Shown here one piece after another: positions 46,311-56,112 of a DNA stretch of 64,000 nt; positions within the stretch are counted from its first letter, which is position 1, and each line of letters begins with the position of its first letter. The position numbers and the translations under genes were made by a program. The notes beneath the pieces were generated by a model. It saw only the letters and a program-made list of their open reading frames with translations. It ran no database searches and was not told where the DNA came from. The stretch is taken from assembly GCA_021234155.1 (NCBI GenBank), contig JAJEKV010000059.1:7291172-7355171 (forward strand), written 5' to 3'. The DNA comes from Isoetes taiwanensis. Taxonomy: Eukaryota; Streptophyta; Lycopodiopsida; Isoetales; Isoetaceae.

Positions 46311-47568
46311 GAGCAAAAAGAAAACAAAGACTCGCCGGAGGGCTTCATGCACTTGGTAAGGACAAAGACGAGAAGAGAGGACGCCATGACAAAAGCGTTC
46401 TCGATTCCGAGCCCTCCGACTACTTAGAGGTTTACAATGTTCGATCAAAATAACCTCTTTTCTATTGTACACCTGGTGATTGCACCAAATTAACCGAATC
46501 AATAAAGCCCCAAGATTTTACCTTGGTAGTAGCTGACCTTCCATATGGGTTTAAGCCGAAGATGTACCGCTACGACGACCACCCATTTAAAAACTCGAAG
46601 TTTAACGCTTTGCCGACGGCAAGATAAAGCGACACGACAAGAAAAACATTGGAGGCTGGTTGTATTTCACTCAAGCATGCAATCCGGGTCTTGTGGAAGC
46701 CTTTCAAGAATCACTTCGGTGGTCGCCCAAGCTGGTTATGAAAAACGGGTTTGGTAAGCACTTATTCGAATACACAAGTCCTTTTGTTTTCCTTACCTTT
46801 GTTTTCTTTGTTAGTTACAACCTGTAGCATTTTTAAATTCTTTTTGGGAGTTTCTATTCCGAATACGCTTTTTTGGTGTACTTAAATCCTTCTTTATTTT
46901 TAATTTCCTTAGGTACAAAACAAATATTAATTACCATGGTGGAGGCCCGCCCGCTAAGTAAGGTTGAATATCTTCACGGGTTTATTGGAGTTTCGACGAA
47001 AACGCATAATGGAACACTTCAACACGCCGCATGCCGTAACTTTTCAAACGTGTTGGAGTTTCCACCGTTACGTGGTGGTTGCAGGACCCTAGTGCACAAG
47101 GAAGAATAGTGAATCACTACCAAAAGCCACAGAAACTTATTAACCATCTTCTCGACATGTTCTCACGTCCAGGAGATTGGGTGCTTGACGATTTTCCGCC
47201 TCGTACAACTATTGCTTGTGCACTTAAGAAGGGCCGAATTGTGTAGTCGCTGACATTGACAAGGAGGTCAGATAGCCATCAAGATGAGACTTTCTGCCTT
47301 ACCAACTCTACCAGACGAGAATCAAGAGTTGGGGGCAAAGTCTAACTCTGATTTTGCTAAGATGACATCTTCGGAGATACAGCCTCCTTTTACGAGCTCT
47401 TTGGAAGACGAAGCTACATTTGCAGAGCTGAAAGAAGTTGCTCTAGCTACACACCAAGCAGCCACCAACACAGAAAAGCCTAAGTCACCAGAGAAAGGTG
47501 AAACGATAGAAACTGGTCAAGCTGAGAGCAGCAAGAAGAATGAAGAAGATTTTAATTTAGATCTCTGA
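46311..47568 (+). pseudogene. DNA N4-cytosine/N6-adenine methyltransferase portion
   Basis: The catalytic motif IV reads FTLVVADLPYGF (DLPYG at 46535-46549), the DPPY-type box of amino-methyltransferases. The exon ends at 46753 and joins in phase to 46913, giving KNGFGTKQILITMVEARPL and NFSNVLEFPPLRGG. QKPQKLINHLLDMFSRPGDW then leads to motif I at about 47181-47210, which reads VLDDFPPRTTIA instead of the usual DPFxGSGTT. VVADIDKEVR and KMRLSAL follow, and an acidic and lysine-rich tail ends at 47568. Motif IV before motif I is the beta-type order. Breaks: TAA at 46452-46454 and shifts near 46610, 47105 and 47243. The enzyme family transfers methyl from S-adenosylmethionine to exocyclic amino groups of DNA; this copy looks inactive. 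Confidence 0.8.
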
Positions 47569-47919
47569 CGGATTTTTGTTGTGGCTACTGATTGACATCT
47601 ATTATTTATTGCCATTATTGGCCATTATTGATATAACACAAAACCAGTAATGAAATTATTATTATTATGTTTACTAAATTTGTGTTTTTTGTACATCGAA
47701 TTCTAATAAATTACGGCTCATGTCTCAAATCCGCTATTTTCATGTGCTTAACTCTAAAACCAAAGTCCCTGTCCAAAGAGTGCCCCAAAAACAAAGCAAA
47801 AAAAAAACCGATACTCTGAAACTTTGAACCTTCTTAAAAAGCCCAATTTCAAAGCCGTGCTTTTTCTAAAGGAATCTTTGAAACGGGAGTGCTGCAACAC
47901 TCCCGTTTAATTTGCAACC
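47569..47919. other. 3' flank of the ParB-methyltransferase gene, with hairpin
   Basis: AT-rich sequence with an AATAAA near 47705 that could serve polyadenylation. At 47881-47908, AAACGGGAGTG and its exact complement form an 11-bp stem with a 6-base loop. No gene is present. Confidence 0.6.
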
Positions 47920-49011
47920 TTGTTATTAGCCATAGCAGCAGAGCAACGGCTCCTTAGGCAATATGAACTGAAGCAGGAAGGAAAAGAAGAGGAGGACTCA
48001 GACGAACAAGAATCAGAGGAAGAGGAAGACTACGTCGAGCTCGATTCCAATGAGGAGCCGGCGACAAGCGTAACAAGAGTGGTAAGACTTCGAGAGAAGC
48101 TTTAAAACTCTTAGAGTCGGCAGCCCCTTTGGGCTAGGCATTACAAGCCTAGCCCCCATTATTGTCGAAGGCGAGGAGTTTCTGCTTCTAAGTGACATCC
48201 AAAACCTTCCGGAGTGCAGGGAAAGGGAGTACAGACCCGAAGAGTTACTGCACCAACTACGAAGAACGGACCTGGACGACTTCATTGTCCAAGGAGCATC
48301 TGACTTCCCCCTCCAAGTAAGGGAAGCCGACACTTACACGGGAGAGTCCACCTCCGACATCTAAGCCTACAGCAGCATCAGGCAGATTATGGAGGTAGAC
48401 AAGGCCAAGAACAAACTACCGACGGAGGAAGAGTTTCTTGCTCTACAGGAACAGATGGGGATCCGTTACGCGACCTCGAACATCCTAACGGCAAGCTCTT
48501 CGGCAACACCTCCTCATGAGAGAAGAGGCAAACCCGACCTCGAGGGCTTCGTGAAAACCGTGAGACTACGAGAGCTCACCACGGAGGTTGATGACTTCGT
48601 GAAGCGCATACGAGCTGGATACCGAAAGTGGCCGAGGATTCATCTCGAAACGACGTGTCGTTATTACCTTCCCCGCCGATGGATGGAAGAATAGCGTAAT
48701 TCACCGCAAATTCACCCCCGTGAGGCGAGGAAGGAGTATCGATGCCGATTGCACTCGTGATCTCGCCGGCAAGGTTGCCCCTCAACACCGAGTATGCAAT
48801 CCTGGTAAAGAGAGCAGTAGCACTCGATGTTTTTGACTTCGCCATACCTTTGCTGTGTGGTGGAAGATCAAGGGTGACCGCAGCTTTATACCCCGACCGC
48901 AGAGTAGAAGACTTGGCGGTAGAGCTTTCATGTATGGATCTTTCAGCCAATATCTTAGGAACTTGGGTCATCAAGGGGAACAACCCAAGTGAAGAAGTTC
49001 CTAGAGGATAA
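47920..49011 (+). pseudogene. unrecognised coding-like segment in three frames
   Basis: Frame 1 (47920-48105) is very acidic (EEEDSDEQESEEEED) and ends near a GGTAAG donor-like site. Frame 2 reads SFKTLRVGSPFGLG and VEGEEFLLLSDIQNLPE, meets a TAA at 48362, then continues to 48694 (LPTEEEFLALQEQMGIRY). Frame 1 resumes at 48742-49011 (PLLCGGRSRVTAALYPD). GC content is higher than in the surroundings. I recognise no family; it could be gag-like, a pararetrovirus-like remnant, or a host gene piece. A second hairpin (GGGCTAGGC stem) lies at 48131-48155. The minus-strand frame 48576-49016 is probably a shadow. Confidence 0.35.
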
Positions 49012-49253
49012 CCCATCTCACCGGGCGATCAAGAATAATTAGCAGTCTTGATCCCGGAAGTTTTAATTTTGTATTAGCATATTATAAAATATGAATATAA
49101 TTTCTTTTGCACTATAAATGTTTTGTTGATGTATTTTGTGTCCCCAACTATTCCAACAAACATAAATAATGCAAGAGAACAAGTAAAACTAACCATATAG
49201 CCATGAACTACTTGTGTATGCAGCTAGAGGCCTAGGCTCAGGGGAACGACAAT

Positions 49254-50105
49254 ATGGAAGAACAGAGTCCGCCCAGGCCACGTCCGGCAAGGAACCTACT
49301 TGAAGAATTTGGACCCATGACCCCAGAAGAAGAATTATCCCAGATGAGGACGGACCTTGAGCAGATAAAGGCTTTGCTAGCCGCACAAGCAGGAGCAGGT
49401 TCGGTGGGTAATGCTCAACTGCCGCAAGCATCAACTCGGAGAACAGGAAGAGACAAGAAGAGGAGCAAGAGAGGAAGGTCCCCCAGCTCGGACTCCTCCG
49501 ACTCAAGCTCAGATTCAGACTCTGATTCCGAGGAAGAACAAGAGCAGAACCAAGACCGAACAGATGGAAGGCAGAGGAACACCTGGGACGGGACGACAAG
49601 GGACACAAGAACCTCTGACTACCAGAAGAAAGTAGACTCTACATTGGGAAATGTTTGGAAGGCTAGGAAGCTCGAGCAATTCTCAGGCGAGAATAGGTCA
49701 GGCATGGAGGCGGAGGCTTGGCTTGACGAGATGAGTGAATATGGCAACGCCTATGGTATGAAGGATAAGGATAAAGGCGGGTGGTGGCAAACAAATCAAG
49801 GAGCAAAGACGCGATTTGGTGGAAGGGTTATGTGAAAGCTCATGGCTTAAGCAGGGGATGCTTGCGTGTTCAAGAAGTTTGCTAAAGTCTTCTGCGCCAT
49901 TACGTCCCAAGAGAGCACAAGTCCAAAGATGATGCAAAATAGGTTCTACAGTTTGCAAAAGAAGGCAACAAATCAATCGAAAGAATACGAGGAGTTCATG
50001 TGGTCGAGGCTCTATGTGCCAAAGTTAGGTGAGAAGCATGCAGTAGAAAGCTACATTGAAGGTCTTAATGAGGAGATCCGTGTTTGTAAGGGCAATAAAC
50101 CCTAG
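49254..50105 (+). CDS. gag of chromovirus copy 2 (two frames)
   Basis: The frame from ATG 49254 to 49835 has a coiled-coil-like start (EEELSQMRTDLEQIKALL), a Ser/Asp-rich stretch, and the start of the retrotransposon gag domain (KLEQFSGENRSGMEAEAWL). After a shift, 49866-50105 supplies its second half (FYSLQKKATNQSKEYEEF, then ESYIEGLNEEIR). Gag forms the intracellular particle. The zinc-knuckle region after 50105 is broken: only scattered cysteines remain near 50395-50440. Confidence 0.85.
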
Positions 50106-51107
50106 AACATTAATGGCGGAGTCCAAGGCAATAAGCTTGCAAGGAACGGGACCTCAGAATAGCGGGCAGAGGCAGCAATATTACCAGAATAAAGGCAAGG
50201 CAACATGCAGTTTTAGTCCGGGAGGGACGGCCGGCTCAGACGGCTAGAGCCCCATATAGTGGCAATGGGAAGCATCGTGGAGAAGAAGGGTGTCCTTCAA
50301 AACAAGCAGGAAGGGTCAAACTACTCCAAAGCAAAGGCGATCCTTTTGCGTGCCATGCCCAAGGAAAAGAGACAGAGTGCATAGAAAAGCAGCTTTGTTT
50401 CGTGTGCTTCTACCAAGGTTATAGGACCGAATCGCCCATATGTTATGAGTCGCGGCCTTAGCGAGAGTTGGGAGATTGGGACACTCGTACGGACGACGAG
50501 CGGCGAGGGAAGCCCCGACTACATCTGTGGTGAGTGTCATATCTTTGCCGCAATAGATACGTAGCAAAGGTAGAGCCAAAGAGATAAGGTAATTTCCACA
50601 AAAGAGGGAAGGCCAAGGCCAAGTCATTTATAGTCCCGATAGACTCGGGAAGTAGCCATAACTTTGCATCCCCCAGAATGGTTCAAATGTTGAAGTTGAA
50701 ACCACTAAAGTCAAAGCCAAGGCCCGCTTGTCTTAGCAAGTGGAGATAAAGAAAGCGCATCGCTGGGGCAAGAGAATCAACCGACATCGACTTGCCGAGG
50801 GGATTAATATCCCATGGGGGCAGAGGTAATGGGCATTGGCAAATACGACTTGATCATAGGTATGGAGTACCTTGGACCAGCAGGGGCCATTATTGATTGT
50901 GGAAAGCGGAAGGTGACCTTCCCGACACCCGACGGCAAGATCATTGAGATCACAGGTAAAGAACCCATCATGCAGTGTATGTCTTCTAAACGGCTGTTCA
51001 AGTGCATCAAGAGTGAGCAGGTGGCATACATCTTCAAGCTTGAGATTGAAGAGCCGGAGTTAGAGGAAAGCGAAGAAGATAAAGTGCTCAACAAGTTGCC
51101 CAAATAG
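50106..51107 (+). pseudogene. gag tail and protease of chromovirus copy 2
   Basis: The sequence aligns base-for-base with 90-1040 of copy 1 but has many indels. The protease active-site DSG is encoded near 50641-50649. The last clean frame, 50814-51107, contains YDLIIGMEYLGPAGAI and an acidic linker to the reverse transcriptase. Confidence 0.85.
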
Positions 51108-51116
51108 ATAGCTAGC

Positions 51117-52133
51117 TTGATCACGGAGTTCCACGAGCTCTTCCCATATGAGATCAAGCAGCTCCCTCCTTATAGGGGAGTCGAGTGGGAGATAGCACTC
51201 GAACCGGGAACAAAGCCAACAAGCAAGGCTCCATATAAAATGACAACGCAGGAGTTGTCGGAGCTAAAGAAGCAGTTGCAGGAGCTGCTTGACCTAGGTT
51301 TCATTAGACCTAGTGTCTCGCCATTTGGAGCGCCCATTCTCTTCGTTAAGAAGAAGGATGGTAGTTTAAGGATGTGCATAGACTATAGGCAGTTGAATAA
51401 GCACACCATTAAGAACAAGTATGCGCTCCCAAGATCAGATGACTTAATGGATCAGCTTCAAGGAGCAAGGATCTTCTCCAAAATCGACTTAAGGTCAGGC
51501 TATCATCAGATCCGAATAAAGGAAGAAGATATCCATAAAACCGCCTTCAGACGGCGGTATGGGCATTATGAGTTCACGGAATGCCTTTCGCTTATCAAAT
51601 GCCCCGCAACGCTCATGAGACTCATGAACCATATCTTCGTGGGAGTTCCTAGACACCTTTGTGATTGTTTTCTTTGATGACATTTTGGGTGTATAGTAGA
51701 TCCCTTGAAGAGCACGTGTACAACACTTGAGAGGAGGCCGGAGAAGTTGAAGAGGCACCCGCCACGCCAAGTTGTCGGCGCCACTTCCGCAATGGAGAAG
51801 GTGGAATACCTTGGTCATGTGATCTCGGAAGAAGGCATCTCGACGGACCCCGCCAAGATTGAAGCAAGAATGGCCGGGCTACCAAGAATGCATGAGGTCG
51901 AGTTTTCTGCCAGCGGGATACTACGGGAAGTTCGTGAAGAACTTTGCTAAGATAGCGCCCCGTTAACGCATTCGACAAGGGCGAGAGAAGGTGAAAGATT
52001 GGCAGAGCATTGGCACAAGAAAGCCCAAAAGGGGTTTGAATTGTTGAAAGAAGCTGACGACGGCCCTCGCCTTGACCCACGGACCCTTGAGAAAGACAAG
52101 CTTGTAGCAACAGATGCGAGTAAGATAGCTACA
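51117..52133 (+). pseudogene. reverse transcriptase of chromovirus copy 2
   Basis: A clean 186-codon frame (51117-51677) carries the fingers and palm: [20 protein letters not shown], then [20 protein letters not shown] and [11 protein letters not shown]. The YxDD box (VFFDDILG region, about 51665-51690) falls after a frame break. The thumb and connection remnants run to the MITE edge at 52133. Confidence 0.88.
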
Positions 52134-52678
52134 CATTAGAGGCAATTTGAGATCTCATTTCATCCCCATAAGAATCCTCCAATAGAATGGCTACCCTCTA
52201 TAAACCGCATTAATGCAAAGCACCAACAACTTCATTGCTTTTGTTTTTCCCCATAACTTTTGATCCACTCACAAAAAATGGCGTTTGTTGCATTTGATAG
52301 AAATGAAAAGATCTTTCTAATGATATATGGTTATGATGTATTTCAATATGGTCATATGCGTTAACCTTAAAAAAATATGATTTTTTACTTATTTCTTGTA
52401 CATTTATATCAAGAAAGGTATATGAATGGGTTATCATTAGATACATTTTGAGAAGACGAACCCATTGCTACAAAAAAGTGTTTGAATCGAGTTCGGATCA
52501 AAAGTTATAATGAAAAAATGATCTCTGGAAGTTAGTTGCAACCGCATTAATTGTTTCCCACATAATAATCGGAATGAGATACACCGAACTCTTCTCTTAT
52601 TGGACAGTTTAAAAAGCTGACGTGGCATTTTAAGCATCCCTTAATGGGACAAAATGTGATCTCATATTTCCTCTAATG
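52134..52678. mobile_element. 545-bp MITE inserted in chromovirus copy 2
   Basis: The ends CATTAGAGG (52134) and CCTCTAATG (52670-52678) and the whole interior match the MITE at 17771-18328. It interrupts RNase H between sequence equal to AAGATAGCT and GGTGCGGTGCTT. Copy 1 retains these joined at about 2058-2075, an empty site. No target duplication is clear here. Confidence 0.93.
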
Positions 52679-53936
52679 GGTGCGGTGCTTATGCAAGAAG
52701 AGCGTGTGGTAGCGTACGACTCCAGGAAGATGAACGACGCCCGCAGCTACCCCACACATGATCAAGAATTGCTTGCGGTTGTAAGGGCATTAAGAATATG
52801 GAGGCACTATCTCTTGGGAAGGAAGTTCCAATTGATACCCACCATCAGAGCCTCCAGTATGTATTCACGCAACCACACCTTAATCTGAGGCAGCGGAGGT
52901 GGATGGAGTTCCTCAAGGAATATGACTTTGAGATAGTCTACAAGCCGGGGAAACTCAATGTGGTAGCGGATGCACTTTCAAGGCACCCCCTAACAACTAG
53001 AGTGCATTGCAATGCAATTTCGACGCCTCCGGCGACTTTTGGTAAGAAGATTGAAGAGACCTTGCCAACGGATGTGGATTTCGAGGGGAAGTATGGGCAA
53101 GCCTCTCTAGGGAGGCTAGAATGGATAAAGAGCGGGAAGCCTTCAAGCATTATAAGAAGGAGGGCAACCCGTTATATCATAAGAACAAGTTGTGTGCACA
53201 GAATCATCGGGTGTAAGGAAATTGATCCTCCATGACACGCGACAACAGCCCAATAGCTGGCCGTATGCGGGATCCATGAAAAACATATTTCAAAGTACGC
53301 AGCAGCTATTATTGGCCAGAATGAAGAAGCAAGCAGCTCGCTACATCGCGGAATGTCAGCTATGCCAGCAGACGGCGAGGGCGAGCAGCTTCAATTCCAG
53401 GGGCATTAGAGCCATTAGCGGTGCCAAACGCCAAGTGGGGAGGTAATCAACATGGATTTTATCATGAGCTCCCAAAGGACAGAGAAGAGGGAAGGATGCC
53501 TTGATGGTAGTGGTCGACAAGTTGTCGGAAGATGGCACATTTTATGCCTTGCAGGACCACGGAACATTTATGGATACAAAGAAAGCTCTTCACCAAGGAG
53601 ATCTTCGTGCTTCATGGCATGCCAAGGGAGATTATCTCCACGAGATCCAAGTTCATGAGTGCTTTTGGCAAGACCCTTTGCGACGATTCAGACCAAGCTA
53701 TCCATGAGCACGGCAGATCATCCTCTGAGGCGGATGGCCGGGCCGAGCGGACCAACAGGATTTTAGAGGACATGTTAAACTATGTCCGGAATAAGCAAGG
53801 TATGTGGGAAGAATTTATTCACTTGGTGGAGTTTGCATACAATAGCACCAAGCAGAATCGCCCCAAATGTCGCCATTTATGATCAATTACGGCTATCGAT
53901 GTTTAACTCCGCACACTTGGCACAACCCCGTCAAAA
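52679..53936 (+). pseudogene. RNase H and integrase of chromovirus copy 2
   Basis: RNase H resumes directly after the MITE (GAVLMQEERVVAYDSRKM, 52676-52740) and runs on through YDFEIVYKPGKLNVVADALS (about 52921-52980). Integrase follows with its zinc-binding region near 53200-53370 (CQLCQQ) and a catalytic core with VVVDKLS (about 53503) and GRAERTNRILEDML (about 53738-53780). Several frame shifts are present, two of them within the core. Confidence 0.87.
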
Positions 53937-54542
53937 GTGGAAGTTTCGCAGCAGCATGTTGGCCGATATGCGCAGCTCGTGGAAGAGGTTCGAGGGTATC
54001 TCCTAGCAGCAAGGAGTCGTCAAAAGAGCATCGCCGACAAGCATCGAACAGTTAGAGAGTTCCAAGTTGGAGATGATGTATGGCTCAAGATCAAGGTAAA
54101 GCAGGCGAAGCTCAGGATCGGAAATTGCAAGAAGCTTGCTCCAAGGTGGGCTGGACCTTTCAGAATAGTCAAAAGAGTAGGTAATCAATCCTGCAAGCTA
54201 GACTTGCCAGCACACCTAAAGATTCACAAGGTCTTCCACGTGAGTTTGTTGAAGAAGCATACTCCAAATCCAGACGAAGTCTTGGACACTCCAACATTGT
54301 TGGAAATGACGGAGGAGGAGTTGGAGATAGTCCCAGAATTGATTCTTGATAAAGCTTTCAAGAAAACGAGGAGATCAGAATTCCTCCAGTATTTGGTCAA
54401 GTGGAAACACTTGCCAGTGGAAGACGCGACATGGGTACTCAAGAAAGACTTAGTAAAGCAAAATCACCCGCGGTTTATGGAGCAATGGGACGGCAAGGTC
54501 ATCTCCGAAGAAATCGCCCGCATGTCGATTTGTGTAGGTTAA
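53937..54542 (+). CDS. integrase C-terminus and chromodomain (chromovirus copy 2)
   Basis: A clean 201-codon frame holds the GPY/F-like segment (LAPRWAGPFRI), a linker (KVFHVSLLKKHTPNPDE), and a chromodomain (RRSEFLQYLVKWKHLPVED, then ATWVLKKD) ending the polyprotein. The chromodomain binds modified histone tails to target insertion in this clade. Confidence 0.92.
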   Translation: MEVSQQHVGRYAQLVEEVRGYLLAARSRQKSIADKHRTVREFQVGDDVWLKIKVKQAKLRIGNCKKLAPRWAGPFRIVKRVGNQSCKLDLPAHLKIHKVFHVSLLKKHTPNPDEVLDTPTLLEMTEEELEIVPELILDKAFKKTRRSEFLQYLVKWKHLPVEDATWVLKKDLVKQNHPRFMEQWDGKVISEEIARMSICVG

Positions 54543-56112
54543 TTCTTGTGTAGTTAGGATTAATCCACGATGCAACCTATGCTTCGTATGGGTCGCACGC
54601 GTTGTTACCGATGATGGGACCACTACGGTGATCTCTAGGGCGTGGTGTAATGTCAATGTAGGCATGACCGCGTTTTCCGCTTGGACGAAAGTGGAAGGTA
54701 GATTAGAAAGTCTATACGTCCCACTCAAGCAGGCGACCCTGAGAGAAAGGAGGTCATTAAGGAATGCATTGATAGGAAAGGCACCTTTAGCCCCATATAT
54801 GCTTTGATAGGAGGAATCTATCCTTCACGCCCCCCACGCGAGAAGGATATCCTCCACGCTGGGCAACTAGAGGTGTAGGCATGAGCGCATATAGGCATAA
54901 TAGATGTTGTCTCCACGCCATTATGGAAGATTCATCCTCTTCCTGGCCCAGGAGATTAGCCATGCATTCATGTAGATAGGTGGGGTGGTCACCATATAAC
55001 CAAAATTTATTAAATAATTAAAATGGTACTAACGTAGTGTCGACCTGCAGGCCAATAGAGCGCTCCGGAGGGCAAGGAGGTCGAGCTACGAAGACTTGCA
55101 ACACAAATTTTGTTGGAATGTGTTGCAAGGAACGAAGAGTACCTCGAACAATAATTATAGATATAAAATGTTGAAATTTTGTCTAACTTAATGTCATAAT
55201 AACTTTAAGCTAGTGAATAACTTGTTTAATGGTGTTATGAATTGATAAGTATTCCTTAACACTCCGGTCCTCTGGTTTACACCGTCAGATTAAATCTGAG
55301 TCGTTCTTTTGAAACCTGTTATTTGCTAGTAACGTGGCTGTGGCTGAAATTTTATGCAGATATCCTGTAACAGCTTAGGATAATCTGCACAAATCCAAGG
55401 AAAAGGGGCGAATACAGCAGAGAAAATCCTAGGGTGTTATCCTAGCAGAGGTTTGGCTATGGCCATCGCTGAAACACAAGCTAGGCTGCCGGCGAAAGCC
55501 GGATCTCTTCTCCATAGCTCTGCAAAAAGAAGATCAAACTCTTCCACAATCGATCAAGCATAGCTAAGGCTTTGAATCGAGAATCGAGCTCCTTCCATAG
55601 AATCGGCTTCCATAGAATCGAGCTTTGCAGAACGGGCGCAGCTTCCCTTGCAAGCGGGGAGTTTCCGACCGTTTTTGCAAAGGGTGGTCGAATATCCGTG
55701 GGATTGCTAGTTCAATATCCGTGGATTGCTAGTTTTGCAAAAGGCAGCCCGGATTAACTGGGATTGGGTCGGATTGCCGGAGTAATTCGTGAAAACCCTG
55801 ACCAGTAAAGGGGATAACGCTCGCCCGGCGGGTTCACCATGTGGGTTTCAAATGGTTCCGTTTCCGGGCGCTGCGGGCGACGCCCATATTTTGGCCATGC
55901 CTCAATTTTTTATGGTAACGCCGCCCTGTATGCTATCTACCCCATAGTATAATGACGTAATAATGTTCTAAAAATATTACCTTAGGGTAATCTTGGTAAA
56001 TGTATAAGTATTATATTGTATGCATCACGTTGATTGCGCATTGCGATTAGGAAGATCCCAAGGTGGAGACCCACGATGTTTGCGGACAAAGATCATTTCA
56101 AGGTGGGGAGAA
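54543..56112. other. chromovirus copy 2 3' untranslated region with extra insertion
   Basis: Most of it aligns with 3949-4791 of copy 1. Between TATTCC (about 55258) and ATAGTATAATGACG (about 55943), however, there are about 680 bases absent from copy 1. The insert has internal duplications (CTTCCATAGAATCG twice near 55590-55620; AATATCCGTGG-GATTGCTAGTT twice near 55690-55735). No coding call is supported. The polypurine tract is at about 56099-56112. Confidence 0.75.

Noticed and set aside
48576-49016. Minus-strand 146-aa frame
   Set aside because: It is antisense to the coding-like + strand frames and shows no family signature.
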